This document shows, piece by piece, positions 44,410-54,374 of a DNA stretch of 64,000 nt; the first letter of the stretch is position 1, and the number at the start of each line of letters is the position of its first letter. The DNA comes from Stomoxys calcitrans. Taxonomy: Eukaryota; Arthropoda; Insecta; Diptera; Muscidae. The stretch is taken from the NCBI RefSeq assembly GCF_963082655.1, contig NC_081553.1:158263441-158327440 (forward strand), given 5' to 3'. The position numbers and the translations under genes were made by a program. Under the pieces are notes generated by a model. That model made no database searches, was not told the origin of the DNA, and worked only from the letters and a program-made list of their open reading frames with translations.

Positions 44410-45075
44410 TTAGTCAGCCAATTGTGAACGGATGCAGATATCAATGATAACACAGTGTCCGTAGCCGCCGCATGAGCAAATGGAATACTCCCTTAGCCTC
44501 ACATTAGTGGTAATTTGTCTAACCACAATACCCAAAAGCATTAGGTGGTTAGTCCAAGGTTTCTTTGTCAGCACACCAAGTGCGGCTGACAAGGGATTTA
44601 GGATCGTTGTTTCCACTTTTATGTACGACGATGGCATGTAAGCAGTTGTAGTCCTATGCATGCTGATGCTCGGCGAATGGAAATTGTCCAACGGGAGGAG
44701 TAATCCCTCAAGCGTCTTGGCTACTGATGGCAGAAGGGAGATCGGTCTGTACGACTTCCCCTTGCTCGTGTCTTTCCAGGTTTCCGTAGCCGGATCCCAC
44801 TGCCCATCTTCCAAACATCGGGAACTATAGTAGTGTTCAGACAGGCTGAGTACAGATGTAAGGTACTCGACTCCAGGCAGATCCGGATTCTTCGGCATCA
44901 GTGTAGAAATTCTGTCCAGAACCAGCGCCTTGCGTGACTTGGTACCACGTATGACATACGCAGCTTCGTGCACGGTAAATTGTATTGGCTGTCCAGCGGC
45001 ACGGAGATCACGGATACAACGAATGGCTCCCCTTCTAGCCTTATCACTCCCGGGTCAGCAATTAGACGTTTATCT
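44410..45075 (-). mobile_element. Jockey-like LINE RT fragment, with LINE B-like end
   Basis: Minus strand. RAAGQPIQFTVHEAAYVIRG, TKSRKALVLDRISTLMPKN, LPGVEYLTSVLSLS and SKGKSYRPISLLPSVAKTLE form the linker and RT fingers of a Jockey-type LINE. It then shifts to TTTAYMPSS. The last part, CGGYGHCVIIDI (about 44445-44480), resembles the LINE B stretch CGGYGHCVILDT at 27040. Either two LINEs share this region or two fragments are joined. Inactive. Confidence 0.7.
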
Positions 45076-45104
45076 AAGGAAAATACCTCATAAGTATCAA
45101 CAGG

Positions 45105-46325
45105 ATTTTTATACCCACCACCTTAGGATAGAGGGTATATTCATTTAGTCATTCCGTTTGCAACAATTTCCGACCCTACAAAGTATATATATTTCGGATC
45201 GTCGTAAAATTCTAAGACGATTTAACGATGTCCGTGTGTCTGTCCGTCTGTTGTAATCACTCTACAGGCTTCAAAAATTGAGATATTAAGCTGAAATTTG
45301 GCACAGATACGTCTTTTTGATGCACTCTGGTTAAGTTCTTGAACGGGCCAAATCGGACCATATTTGGGTATAGCTGCTAGATAGACCGATTTGCCGATTA
45401 ATTTTTTCATCCAATTTTGCTGAAATTTGAAACAGTTAGTAGTTTTAGGCCTCCTGACATCTGACCCAAATATGGTTCAGATCGGACTATATTTAGATAT
45501 AGCTGCCATATAGACCGATCTGCCAATAAAGGGTCTGAGGCCCATATTGTCCAATTTCGCTGAAATTTGAAACAGTGGGTTATTTTAAGCATCCCGACAT
45601 TTGACCTAAGTATGGTTCAGATGGGACTATATTTAGATATAGCTGCCATATAGACCGATCTGCCGATAAAGGGTCTGAAGCCCATAAAAGCTTTATTTAT
45701 TACCCGATTTCGCTGAAATTTGAAACAGTGAGCAGTTTCAGGCCTCTCAACTTCGAACCTAAATATGGTTCTGATCGGACTATATAAAGATATAGCTGCC
45801 ATATAGACCGATCTCCCGATAAAGGGTCTGAAGCCCATAGAAGCTTTATTTATTGCCAAATTAAGCTGAAATTTGAAACAGTGGGTTATTTTAACCCTCC
45901 CGATATCTGACTTAATTATGGTTCAAATCGGACTATATTCAGATATAGCTGCCATATAGACCGATCTCCCGGTAAAGGGTTTTAAGACCATAAAACCATT
46001 ATTTTTTATCCAATTTCACTGAAATTTGAAACAGAGAGTAGTTTTAGGCCACCCGCCATCCAACCCAAATATGGAAAATAGAACTGTATTAAGATATTGC
46101 TGTCATATAGACAGATATGCCGGTTAAGGGTCTGAAGATCATAAAAGCTTTATTTGCTCCCCGATAGATTTTGTTGAAATTTGAACAGTGACTTATAATT
46201 ATAAGACCACTCAATATCCGTGCCGAATTTGGGTGCATAAGTTATCCAATTTTGTGACGAAAGGGGGTTTACATATACACCCGAGATGGTGGGTATCCAA
46301 AGTTCGGCCCGGCCGAACTTTTATT
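45105..46325 (-). repeat. Family A repeat, near full-length, reverse orientation
   Basis: The left end reads ATACCCACCACCTTAGG then GGGTATATTC; the GTCY core is at 45226-45253. Five modules of about 148 bp share ATATAGCTGCCATATAGACC and GCTGAAATTTGAAACAGT. The right end is GATGGTGGGTATCCAAAGTT followed by the palindrome GTTCGGCCCGGCCGAAC (46305-46321). It sits between pieces of the gypsy element. Confidence 0.85.
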
Positions 46326-46539
46326 TTAAAACAGTTGTTTCGCTAAACAAGCAAATAAAAAACCAACTAAAACAAAAATAAACTGCTGTTCTACAAATTC
46401 TTACTGGAAGTCGTTCACCTACTTTAGCTTGCAAATTTTTTAAAGAGAGTAAAATGGCTCTTACTCTCCTGCACTTTTTCACTAGAAAAGTACGCGAACA
46501 GACCTAATGTGGAGTGTAGAAAGATGGTTTTCGCAATTT

Positions 46540-48690
46540 AAAATTGGAGTTGTTAGAAGTAAATGGGCCAGCCCTATCGTTGTAGTCAACAAAGGCAACG
46601 GTACCATTATAATATGTGTGGACTGTCGTAGAACAGCATACCAATTTTATTGAAGATTGTTGGTGAAATTTTAAAAAATTTAGATAAAGTTCAAATATAT
46701 TTTAATGATATTCTTGTAGGTGGGAATGACCTTTATGATTGTAGGAAGAATTTGACGGTAGTTCTCGATAGGCCACTACTAGATTACAATTGTACAACTT
46801 AATGTCAAAGTAAATTTGAAAAAAGGAAATTTTTTCAGACTAAGATAAATTATCTTGGTTATACTATGAACAAAAACCGAATATCTCCATCAAAAATGAA
46901 AAAAAAGACAGTTAGGAACGCTCCAGCACCGACAGATAAAGGCCAATTGAAATCTTACCTTGGCATGATAAGTTACATAGATAACATTAAATGGCCTAGA
47001 ATGGTACTAGGTGGACGTGGACAGATGAGCACCAGAAGGTTTTTGATGATATCAAGAAATTGGTAACTGAAATTGGCGTGTTGGCTCACCCTTCCAATGA
47101 TGCTAGCCCATATGGTGTGGGGGGAGTGCTATCTCATATTATTGATGGCAAGGAACATTAGGCGAGAGAGGGGAATTACTCGCAGCTACATCGCGAGGCT
47201 CTCGCTATGGTTGCGTCCGTCCGTAAATTTCACAAATACATTTTTGGGCTGCCGTTTACTATTAAGAGCGGCCACCAACCCCTGAGAGAGATTTTTTCTT
47301 CCAAGAAGGATTTACCATTGGTCGCATCAAACAGATTGCACAGATGGGCAATTTTTCTTTCGTCGTATGATTATGATATTAAATATAAGAGAGGGGCGAA
47401 TATGACTCAAGTTGATGCTCTCACGGTTGCCTTATCGTTGCGGTACAGGTGATGAATTTGACAGCATGATCATTTTGAGTTTGATTCATGAATTACCGAT
47501 AAAGATAGAAGACGTAAGAGAAGGGATGACAAAAGATAATGAACTTGGGGAAGTATACATGTACATTCCTTTTGGTTAGCCTAATAACATTTCGAATAGT
47601 TTGTCGAGTTTTTATTATAAGAGTATGCCGTTGGCAACCGAAGATGGGTGTTTATTTTGTGGAGAAATACTTGTAATACCAAGTGCTTTAAGGTCTAAAG
47701 TTCTTGAGCTGCTACATAGTGGGCATATAGGTGTGGTTAGAATGAAATCATTAGCGAGAACATATGTATGTATGGTGGCCTGGGATTGATCAAGATGTTG
47801 AATTACACGTGAAGGCATGTGATATGTATTCAGTTACTCAGAATTATCGGAAACCAATTTTGTCGCTTGGCCAACTCTACGTTATAGAATACATATATAA
47901 TTTTGCAAAATTGCAACTATACTTGTTATTGTTGATACTTTCTCCAAGTGAATTGAGGCAAAAGTGATGAGGTCGACTTGTGCCAATGCCGTTAATAATT
48001 TTTACGCTCTTTATTCTTGATATTCGGTTTGCCTAATCAAATAGTTAGCGACAATGGTTCGCCTTTAAGTTCGAGGGAGTTTGTTGAAACTTGCACAAAA
48101 GTGGCATTGAATGTCTGAAATCACCCCCTAACCACCCGCAATCGAACGGATCGGCCAAACGAGTTGTACAGACTTTGAAATCTTTTCTTCAGAAATTTTT
48201 GTTGAACCCGAAAACAAAACACAAATCATGGGATTTCAAAATAAACAACTTTTAACTAAAATACAGGACTACACCATCAACTTGAACCAAAATTGCACCT
48301 GGAAGCTCAATTTTTAAATAAAACCCGAAAACGATGTTAGATCTTGAAGCCAGAAAATAAGAAAAAAATTTAAATAACCAAAGGAAATATTATTGTATCG
48401 AATAGTTTCAAATAATTATTGTAAGTGGGTAACTACAAAAATTGAATCGAAACTTAGTAATTTTAGATATTCCATTAATATATGGAGCAAAACGAGTTGT
48501 CCACATAAACCAACTCAAAAAGTTTTATGGTAAAATAATAGCACTTCCTAGAAATACAAACACTTTTGTAGCTAAGACTAAGAAAATACTGATGTATAAA
48601 TATCAAGAAAAAGTAATAATAAATAAGCGAAGAAAGTTATTTAATAACAGCAGCTCTCAAGGAAATCACTAACTAGTTTCTTTTATAAAG
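46540..48690 (+). pseudogene. Ty3/gypsy Pol: RT, RNase H and integrase, decayed
   Basis: RT begins with SKWASPIVVVNKGNGTIIIC and has a broken catalytic box (YFNDILVGGN where YxDD is expected, about 46690), then KINYLGYTMNKNRISPSK. RNase H has VLAHPSNDASPYGVGGVLS, SVRKFHKYIFGLPFTIKSGH and ASNRLHRWAIFLSSYDYDIK. The integrase zinc domain is LLHSGHIGVVRMKSLARTYV; the core keeps GLPNQIVSDNGSPLSSREF and NHPQSNGSAKRVVQTLKSF. The end has VVHINQLKKFYG. Many stops and shifts. It completes the gag and protease pieces at 41.1 and 43.8 kb. Confidence 0.88.
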
Positions 48691-48701
48691 TGGGAAGGGA
48701 A

Positions 48702-48890
48702 TGATACATATAATACTTCCCAGCTCTGAACATTGTCAACTTATACTATTGATCATTGCTTTTGTTTATCACTTTCTATTTATCGTGTTATTGTTCTTAT
48801 CTTTATTTCGCTCATTTAACATCGCTAGAACAAGCCATAGGCTAAGCTCGCCGATTGAAATAAATGAATAGTCAGTTCTACAGTAACCAA
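48702..48890 (+). repeat. Putative Ty3/gypsy 3' LTR
   Basis: AAAGTGGGAAGGGAA (48687-48701) resembles a polypurine tract and is followed by TGATACATATAATACTTCCC. AATAAATGAATAG near 48869 could be a poly(A) signal. No second copy is present for comparison, so both ends are guesses. Confidence 0.35.
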
Positions 48891-49279
48891 CAACTTTTGC
48901 GTTTGCCATTCAAGCAAATGCTAATCACACACACAAGTGCTGTTTTTGTACCTGCTTGTTGTCAAGAGACAGTAAGGAACAAATGATGTTCCCAAAAACG
49001 GGAGAAAAATTGCAGATCTAAGGAAGTTTCAGAAATGAGATATTTACCAGTACGCATAGTCCAATAAAACAATAAATGAGCCAAAAGATAGATTTAAGGA
49101 AGTTTCATGAGTGAGATGTTGAGCAGTAGACCAATGGATATATGCGTCTCAGTGGATGTAATGCAAATGCAAATTTAGCCACCGACCAATGGATGCGATC
49201 TCATGTGTACAAGGAATCTGTTGATCAGGCAATTCGTTTTCTGTATTTTTTTTTTACAAGTTCAACAATAATACCTTCA
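48891..49279. other. No clear feature
   Basis: A repeated phrase (AGGAAGTTTCA..ATGAGAT at 49021 and 49097) marks a small local duplication. GCGTCTCAGTGG and TGTACAAGGAATCTGTTGAT at 49145-49225 resemble 50468-50670. Otherwise nothing. Confidence 0.3.
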
Positions 49280-49400
49280 ATATTTTAGCAGAATTTTGTA
49301 TTTAAAACAGCAGACTTTTTTAGTTTAAATAGCAGTCGGAAATGTTTGTTAAAACAGCAGCCAAATTTTTGCTATTTTGAATAACAAATTTAGTTGAGTG
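49280..49400. mobile_element. Foldback element end fragment
   Basis: AAAACAGCAGACTTTTTTAG and TTTGAATAACAAATTTAGTT lead to GAGTG at 49400, the mirrored CACTCAAC end of the 38466-39081 family. Confidence 0.6.
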
Positions 49401-49657
49401 AAGTTTTAAAGGAAACATTTCCTTTTGTGAAAGATATGTTCCTAGAAATAACAGATTTTTGATCCTTGTTATTAAAATCAATCTCATTTTGCCTAAAACT
49501 TTTTGAAAAATGGTTTTCATTTTGCTTTCTATTTTTAATAGAAACAAAACCAAACCCATTTTGGTTTCAGCTGGGCAAAAAATCCAACAACAAAATAAAG
49601 TAGCGCAAGACAAAATCATAAAATTTTAAACAAAGGTCAAAATGTCCTTGAAAATTA

Positions 49658-49828
49658 CACTAATAGAAAAAAGTCTGCTGAAAATAGCAAACACTGTCTG
49701 CTGATTGTTAGTAGTAAATTTTGCTGCTACTACAGCAGTAGTATTGCTATCACAGAATTTCAGATCAGCAGGCTTGATGCTAAATAGTCTGTTGTTTGCT
49801 GAAAATGACAGCAGCTTAATTAATGATG
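49658..49828. mobile_element. Foldback element, other end
   Basis: CACTAATAGAAAAAAGTCTG, AATAGCAAACACTGTCTGCT, ACTACAGCAGTAGTATTGCT and TTTGCTGAAAATGACAGC follow the family order from the CACTCATAG end inward. With 49280-49400 it may be one copy split by about 250 bp. Confidence 0.6.
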
Positions 49829-50187
49829 GGATTGTTAGAAGAAAAAAATTAAAGGGTCGATTTTTGGAAAGAAAATAAGAAAAAAGGTTGCGGTCGCACA
49901 ACCACACTGCAGACAAAATGATCACATTTTGTTGTTGTTCATTGCACATTGCAAACAAATTAGGGCACAGACAGACATCGCATATGCGTTTTATGACAGT
50001 AAAAAAGGGTCATCGTTTTTGTAAACAATACACAGCACACATGCGTCATAAGCATCAAGTAGTAGGTTTGAAACACTTATGTGACATTTCCCTGTTTAAA
50101 ATGCCTATGCACTGCTGTTGTTCTACTTTACTCCTCGCAGAAGCGGAAAGTAAGAAGGGACAAACTTACATGCATACACAGGTAGAC
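49829..50187. other. No recognisable feature
   Basis: The frame at 49888-50247 (+) is open for 119 codons but its tail is family D sequence, and its histidine/cysteine-rich start matches no family I know. Confidence 0.3.
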
Positions 50188-50465
50188 CAAACAAGTAAAA
50201 GCGTGCTAAGTTCGACCGGGCCGAATCTTATATACTCACCACCATAGATCGCATTTGTCAAGTTCTTTATAGGCAGATAAAGGATATCGGATAAACGTTG
50301 CCATGCTATTCAAGCTTTATTGGGCGGTACTTGGTTTGAATGCTGGAGACCATAATAAAAGTCATTGAGCAAACTTTTAGACAAATCTGACTAGAATCGG
50401 GAGCTCGGTTTATATGAGAGCTATATCAGGTTATAAATTGATTTAGACCATACCGTAGGTAATTG
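50188..50465. repeat. Family D repeat, left end only
   Basis: AACAAGTAAAAGCGTGCTAA, the hairpin TTCGACCGGGCCGAA, TATATACTCACCACCATAG and one module (GGTTTATATGAGAGCTATAT). It ends abruptly before GAGATGCGTGTCTCAG. Confidence 0.75.
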
Positions 50466-51333
50466 GAGATGCGTGTCTCAGTGGCTGTTACATTCCGTAC
50501 AGCTTTTTTCATATAATAGCGATATGAGCAACAATGAGCTAGAAGCCAGTAAGTAGCCACGACAGTGTGGGCATTAACAGAGCAATAACAGAATGACAGG
50601 AGACTTTTCGCCATCTTCATTCCAATGGCCGCAATGGCTATGTGTAAAAGGATCTGTTGAACAGGTAAATTCTTTCGGTAACATTCCACAAATTAGAATC
50701 TTCTTTGCCAACATAATTTGTCATTAGCTCGACTCCCTTTGGAAAAATAAGTCCAAAGTAATCCAAGCAAAGAAGTGATTTTTCAAAAATAAAAATTGGA
50801 AGTTTTCTGTGAAGTAAAGTAGGAATCAATCAGCGATAAAAATTTGAAACGGATGGTCGTATCCGTAAGTTAATAGGAGCTTAAATTTAAATGGCTCGTT
50901 TTCATTGCTAAAGTCTTTCGAATAAGGAAAAATCTTAAATTTTCGGCCAGCTTTTTTTTCTGTGCCCTAATGGCAGGTCAAGGAGTGCTACTATAACCCA
51001 TTATATAAAAATCCATTTTAACATATGACATTTCTTCTGTGCTCTCATGGAGTCAAATCTGAAGATTGATTTATGGGTGCGACCACATCTGTCAGTGCTA
51101 CCAGGTCTTTTTCGTGAAAGATTTTCAAACATTATAAAAGAAATTTTTTTCTAAATTTATCACACTTAAAATTTGCGATTTTTTTTTTTGGCAAAAAATG
51201 AGATGTTTAAAACCCGACTGTAGGTTAAAATTCAAAAAATTTTGAAAATTAAGTAAATTTGTCACATCTGGATGCCATGAATATAAATCACCACTGTAGA
51301 TTTCATCCACATCAAGTGATTAAAATATTAAAA
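50466..51333. other. Unassigned intron sequence next to the penultimate exon
   Basis: AT-rich. No transposon match apart from the short phrase shared with 49145-49225. Being close to the exon, it may include ancestral intron sequence. Confidence 0.35.
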
Positions 51334-51339
51334 ACTTAC
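51334..51339 (-). other. 5' splice site of the giant intron
   Basis: Perfect consensus GTAAGT on the minus strand directly after the last codon (ATG) of the penultimate exon. Confidence 0.75.
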
Positions 51340-51510
51340 CATTATACTTTCAGCAAAAATGGCACCTTTTATAAATGGTGCCAAAATGCGCAAGCCATAG
51401 AAGCGATGTACAACTTTTTGCGTCATTGGTCCGACAGGGGTAACTGTTTGCAGGATATCTATACGACCCATTGAGGACTCAAGGCGGAGGTGCACATAAG
51501 ATGGCCCAAT
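51340..51510 (-). CDS. nvd: Neverland-type Rieske oxygenase, penultimate coding exon
   Basis: 171 bases, 57 codons, phase 0 at both ends. It encodes IGPSYVHLRLESSMGRID, ILQTVTPVGPMTQKVVHRFY and GLRILAPFIKGAIFAESIM. The TVTPV..PM.QKVVHRFYG pattern is that of the C-terminal oxygenase domain of Neverland. Acceptor: GTTTTTTCAG on the minus strand (51511-51520); donor GTAAGT at 51334-51339. No lesions. It joins to FERDIAMW of the terminal exon without a frame change. The Rieske cluster (CxH..CxxH) and the iron-binding histidines lie in upstream exons not seen in the window. A family A repeat begins 52 bp upstream of the exon. Confidence 0.78.
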
Positions 51511-51561
51511 CTGAAAAAACTCCACAGATGAGTAACAGAAACATATACAGAAAGCGTGTTA

Positions 51562-52920
51562 AAACAAGTAAAAAGGCGTTAAGTTCGGCCGGGCCGAACT
51601 TTGGATACCCACCACCTCGGGTATATATATATAAACCCCTTTTCATCAAACTCCGGTGAAAATTGCATACCTTATGTCCCATAGCATTTATATAGAATAT
51701 GATCCGATTTGGACCAAATACTAACAAGTACAAGTCACTGTTCAATTGTGTATAACAAAATATTGGTCTTTTTGGTAGCTATATCTAAAAATAAACCGAT
51801 CTGAACCATATACAACATGGATGTCGAAAAGCCTAACATAAGTCAATGTTGGGGCCATGACTTCAAATCGAGATATCGGTCTATATGGCAGCAATATGCA
51901 AATTTTGATCGATCTAGACCAAATTGCAGAAATATGTGGAGGGGCTTAACTTATCTCTCTGTCCCAAATTTCTGCAACATCGCAAAATAAATGCCCCTTT
52001 TATGGGCCCAAAACATTAAATCGAGAGATCGGTCTATATGGCAGCTATATCCAAATCTGGACCGATCTGAATGAAATGGAAGAAGGATGTCGAAGAGCCT
52101 AATACAACTCAATGTCCCAAATTGCAGCGAAATCGGACAATAAATGCATTTTTTATGGCCCCAAAACCTAAAACCGGTCTATACGGCAGCTATATCCAAA
52201 TCTGGAGCGATCTGTGCCATAATGCAGAAGTGTATCAAGGGGCTTAACTTAACTCACTGTCCCAAATTTCGGTGACATCGGACAATAAATGCGCCTTTTA
52301 TGGGCCTAAAACCTCAAATCGGGGGATCGGTCTATATGGCAGCTATATTCAAATCTGAACCGATCAAATTGACGAAGGATTTCGGTGGGTCTAACAAAAC
52401 TCACTGTCCCAAATTTCAGCAAATTCGGATAATAAATGTGGCTTTTATTGGCCAAGACCCTAAATGGGAGGATCGGTCTATATGGCAGCTATATCCAAAT
52501 CTGGACTGATCTGGGCCAAATTGACGAAGGATGTCGGTGGGTCTAACACAACTCACTGTCCCAAATTTCAGCAAAATCGGATAATAAATGTGTCTTTTAT
52601 TGGTCTAAGAACCTAAATCGGCGAATCGGTCTATATGGGGGCTATATCAAGATATAGTCCGATAGAGTCCATCTTCGTACTTAACCTACTTATGGACAAA
52701 AAAAGAATCTGTGCAAAGTTTCAGCCCAATATCTCTACTTTTAAAGACTGTAGCGTGATTTCAACAGACAGACGGACGGACATATCTAGATCGTCTTAGA
52801 TTTTTACGCTGATCAAGAATATATATACTTTTTTAGGTCGGAAATGGATATTTCGATGTGTTGCAAACGGAATGACAAAAAGAATATACCCCCATTCTTC
52901 GGTGGTGGGTATAAAAATAT
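51562..52920 (+). repeat. Family A mini-me/DINE-like repeat, full-length reference
   Basis: 1.36 kb. The left end is AACAAGTAAAAAGGCGTTA, then the palindrome AGTTCGGCCGGGCCGAACT (51582-51600), then GGATACCCACCACC. Six modules of 144-154 bp carry TCGGTCTATATGGCAGC. The GTCY core (reverse) is at 52763-52790. The right end is GGTCGGAAATGGATATTTCG and GGTGGTGGGTATAAAAATAT, an inverted match to the left GGATACCCACCACC. Non-coding. Confidence 0.88.
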
Positions 52921-53360
52921 ATGCATACACTGCCACTCACTTGAATAGAACATAATCAATCAATGTACTAATACTGAAATTAAAGTGTTTTTTATTGTAA
53001 TAGAAAGTGGCAGTTAAGTACATCGTTGTTTCTCAAAAATTGTCTAATTTCAAAATGAAATATGAAAAATCTCTTCCCTTTCTAATTATATGAACAATAC
53101 AACAAAAACAAAACAAAGTTATAAATTCAAGTAAAATATTTGGGTCATTCGAAATCATTCATTTTTAATAAAAATTATTTATAGACGTTCACAAAATTTT
53201 GGTTTAAGCAAATAAAAAATTTAAAATAAAGCCAAAAATAGCAAAATGGATCGAGCTGAAAATCCTAATGAAGAAGCCAAATTATGGCCTATAACGAATT
53301 TGGTATTTCAATTCACTATGTTGCTAAAAAGGGCAAGCTGAGGTTGAAAAGTGTTTGCTG
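52921..53360. other. Unassigned; possible small gene relic
   Basis: ATG at 53246 reads MDRAENPNEEAKLWPITN before decaying into stops. AT-rich otherwise. No family recognised. Confidence 0.3.
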
Positions 53361-53815
53361 AAGTTTTAAGAGACGGCGATATTACCAAAATTCAAGCCGA
53401 AAGTGCGTTAACAAATGCTGATAACAGGACTATTCTTAAATAAGCCATAAATATCCTTGTTTAACTACCGAAATCAAGCAAAATTTTAGCATGTCTCATT
53501 TGACACGAACATGATAAATCACCTCTAAATCATTTTTCCTGCGATAGTCTCCTATTTTTAGTCTTGTCAAAAAGATATGGAGAAAAGGGTGTTGACTGTT
53601 TCTATTTTTGGGCCTAAAAATATTAAATTATAGGGTTTTGATGATTTTAATTATGCAGATGTAGTAGTCGTTGAAAGGAAAAACACTTTATCAATTTCTT
53701 TTCGTAGTCATTGTCATTTTGTGGGGAGCTATTACTCTTTTTGGACATCCATTTCTAACATTAAAGAATATACACTCAGTGAGATTTGTTGGTAAAATCG
53801 GCTGTATCAGCAAAA
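53361..53815 (+). repeat. Local duplication, copy 1
   Basis: AAGTTTTAAGAGACGGCGAT to TTGTTGGTAAAATCGGCTG, highly similar to 56251-56690 in the same orientation. Includes the start of a foldback element (CACTCAGTGAGATTTG at 53773, preceded by TA). Confidence 0.85.
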
Positions 53816-53865
53816 AGTCTGCTGAAAATAGGACTATTGTAATTTGCTACTATAACACTATAATC
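53773..53865. mobile_element. Foldback element fragment
   Basis: CACTCAGTGAGATTTGTTGG, CAGCAAAAAGTCTGCTGAAA and ACTATTGTAATTTGCTACTA resemble the CACTCA-terminus family, truncated. Confidence 0.5.
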
Positions 53866-54374
53866 TAAAAAAGACTCAAAGATGTCATACATATTTTAAA
53901 ATTTTAATATTCCGTCTTATCTTTAAAGCTTACAACGTACAAGCATAAAACGTAAAATTTTTTCCAACTTTCTACATCTTACTAAGTTTTGAACAAATGT
54001 AAATAACTGCAGACTATAATTACTACTACTATTATATTTAGGCTTTTAAACAAAAAATTAACTCCTAACATAGACAGTTTTTTGCTACTATATAGCAATT
54101 GTCGTTTAGAAGTTCAAACATTTTGTATGGATTCATTCAAAAGTTTAAAAATTTTATTATAATACAATCAGACTAATTTCTCTAGGTGTAGAGACACTAG
54201 AAAAACATTTTCGGTGACATGAAATGGAAATTTCAACACGAAAATCCTTTTTTGCATATGTTCCATTGTTCCCCAGATATAAATATTATAGAAAGAGTAT
54301 AGGGATTGTTGGCAAGTAAATTTTTCATTCGGAAAAACAGGTTTCTTTTAAAGAAAAATAACTTTTTGAGGGGA
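53866..54374. other. No recognisable feature
   Basis: AT-rich. GAAATGGAAATTTCAACACG and CCATTGTTCCCCAGATATAA (54220-54280) could be from a transposase gene end but this is not supported. Confidence 0.3.

Larger units (their letters stand above)
33345..51339 (-). other. Giant last intron of the Rieske oxygenase gene
   Basis: About 18.0 kb between donor GTAAGT (51334-51339, minus strand) and acceptor TTTTCAG at 33345. It is filled by mariner pieces, LINE and RTE scraps, families A, B and D, foldback elements, a SINE and a split Ty3/gypsy element. Most are on either strand and broken. Inferred from exon phase and protein continuity (AESIM joined to FERDIAMW). Confidence 0.7.

Noticed and set aside
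45222..45859. Three open frames with similar peptides (GRSVYMAAI)
   Set aside because: Translations of family A modules; same peptide appears at 52300 and 40740 in unrelated contexts.
49888..50247. 119-codon His/Cys-rich open frame as a zinc-finger gene
   Set aside because: Spacing of Cys and His does not fit a known finger, and its C-terminal third is family D repeat.
51604..52912. CRISPR-like regular repeats
   Set aside because: Modules are 150 bp, degenerate throughout, without conserved-repeat/unique-spacer structure, and the DNA is from an animal.
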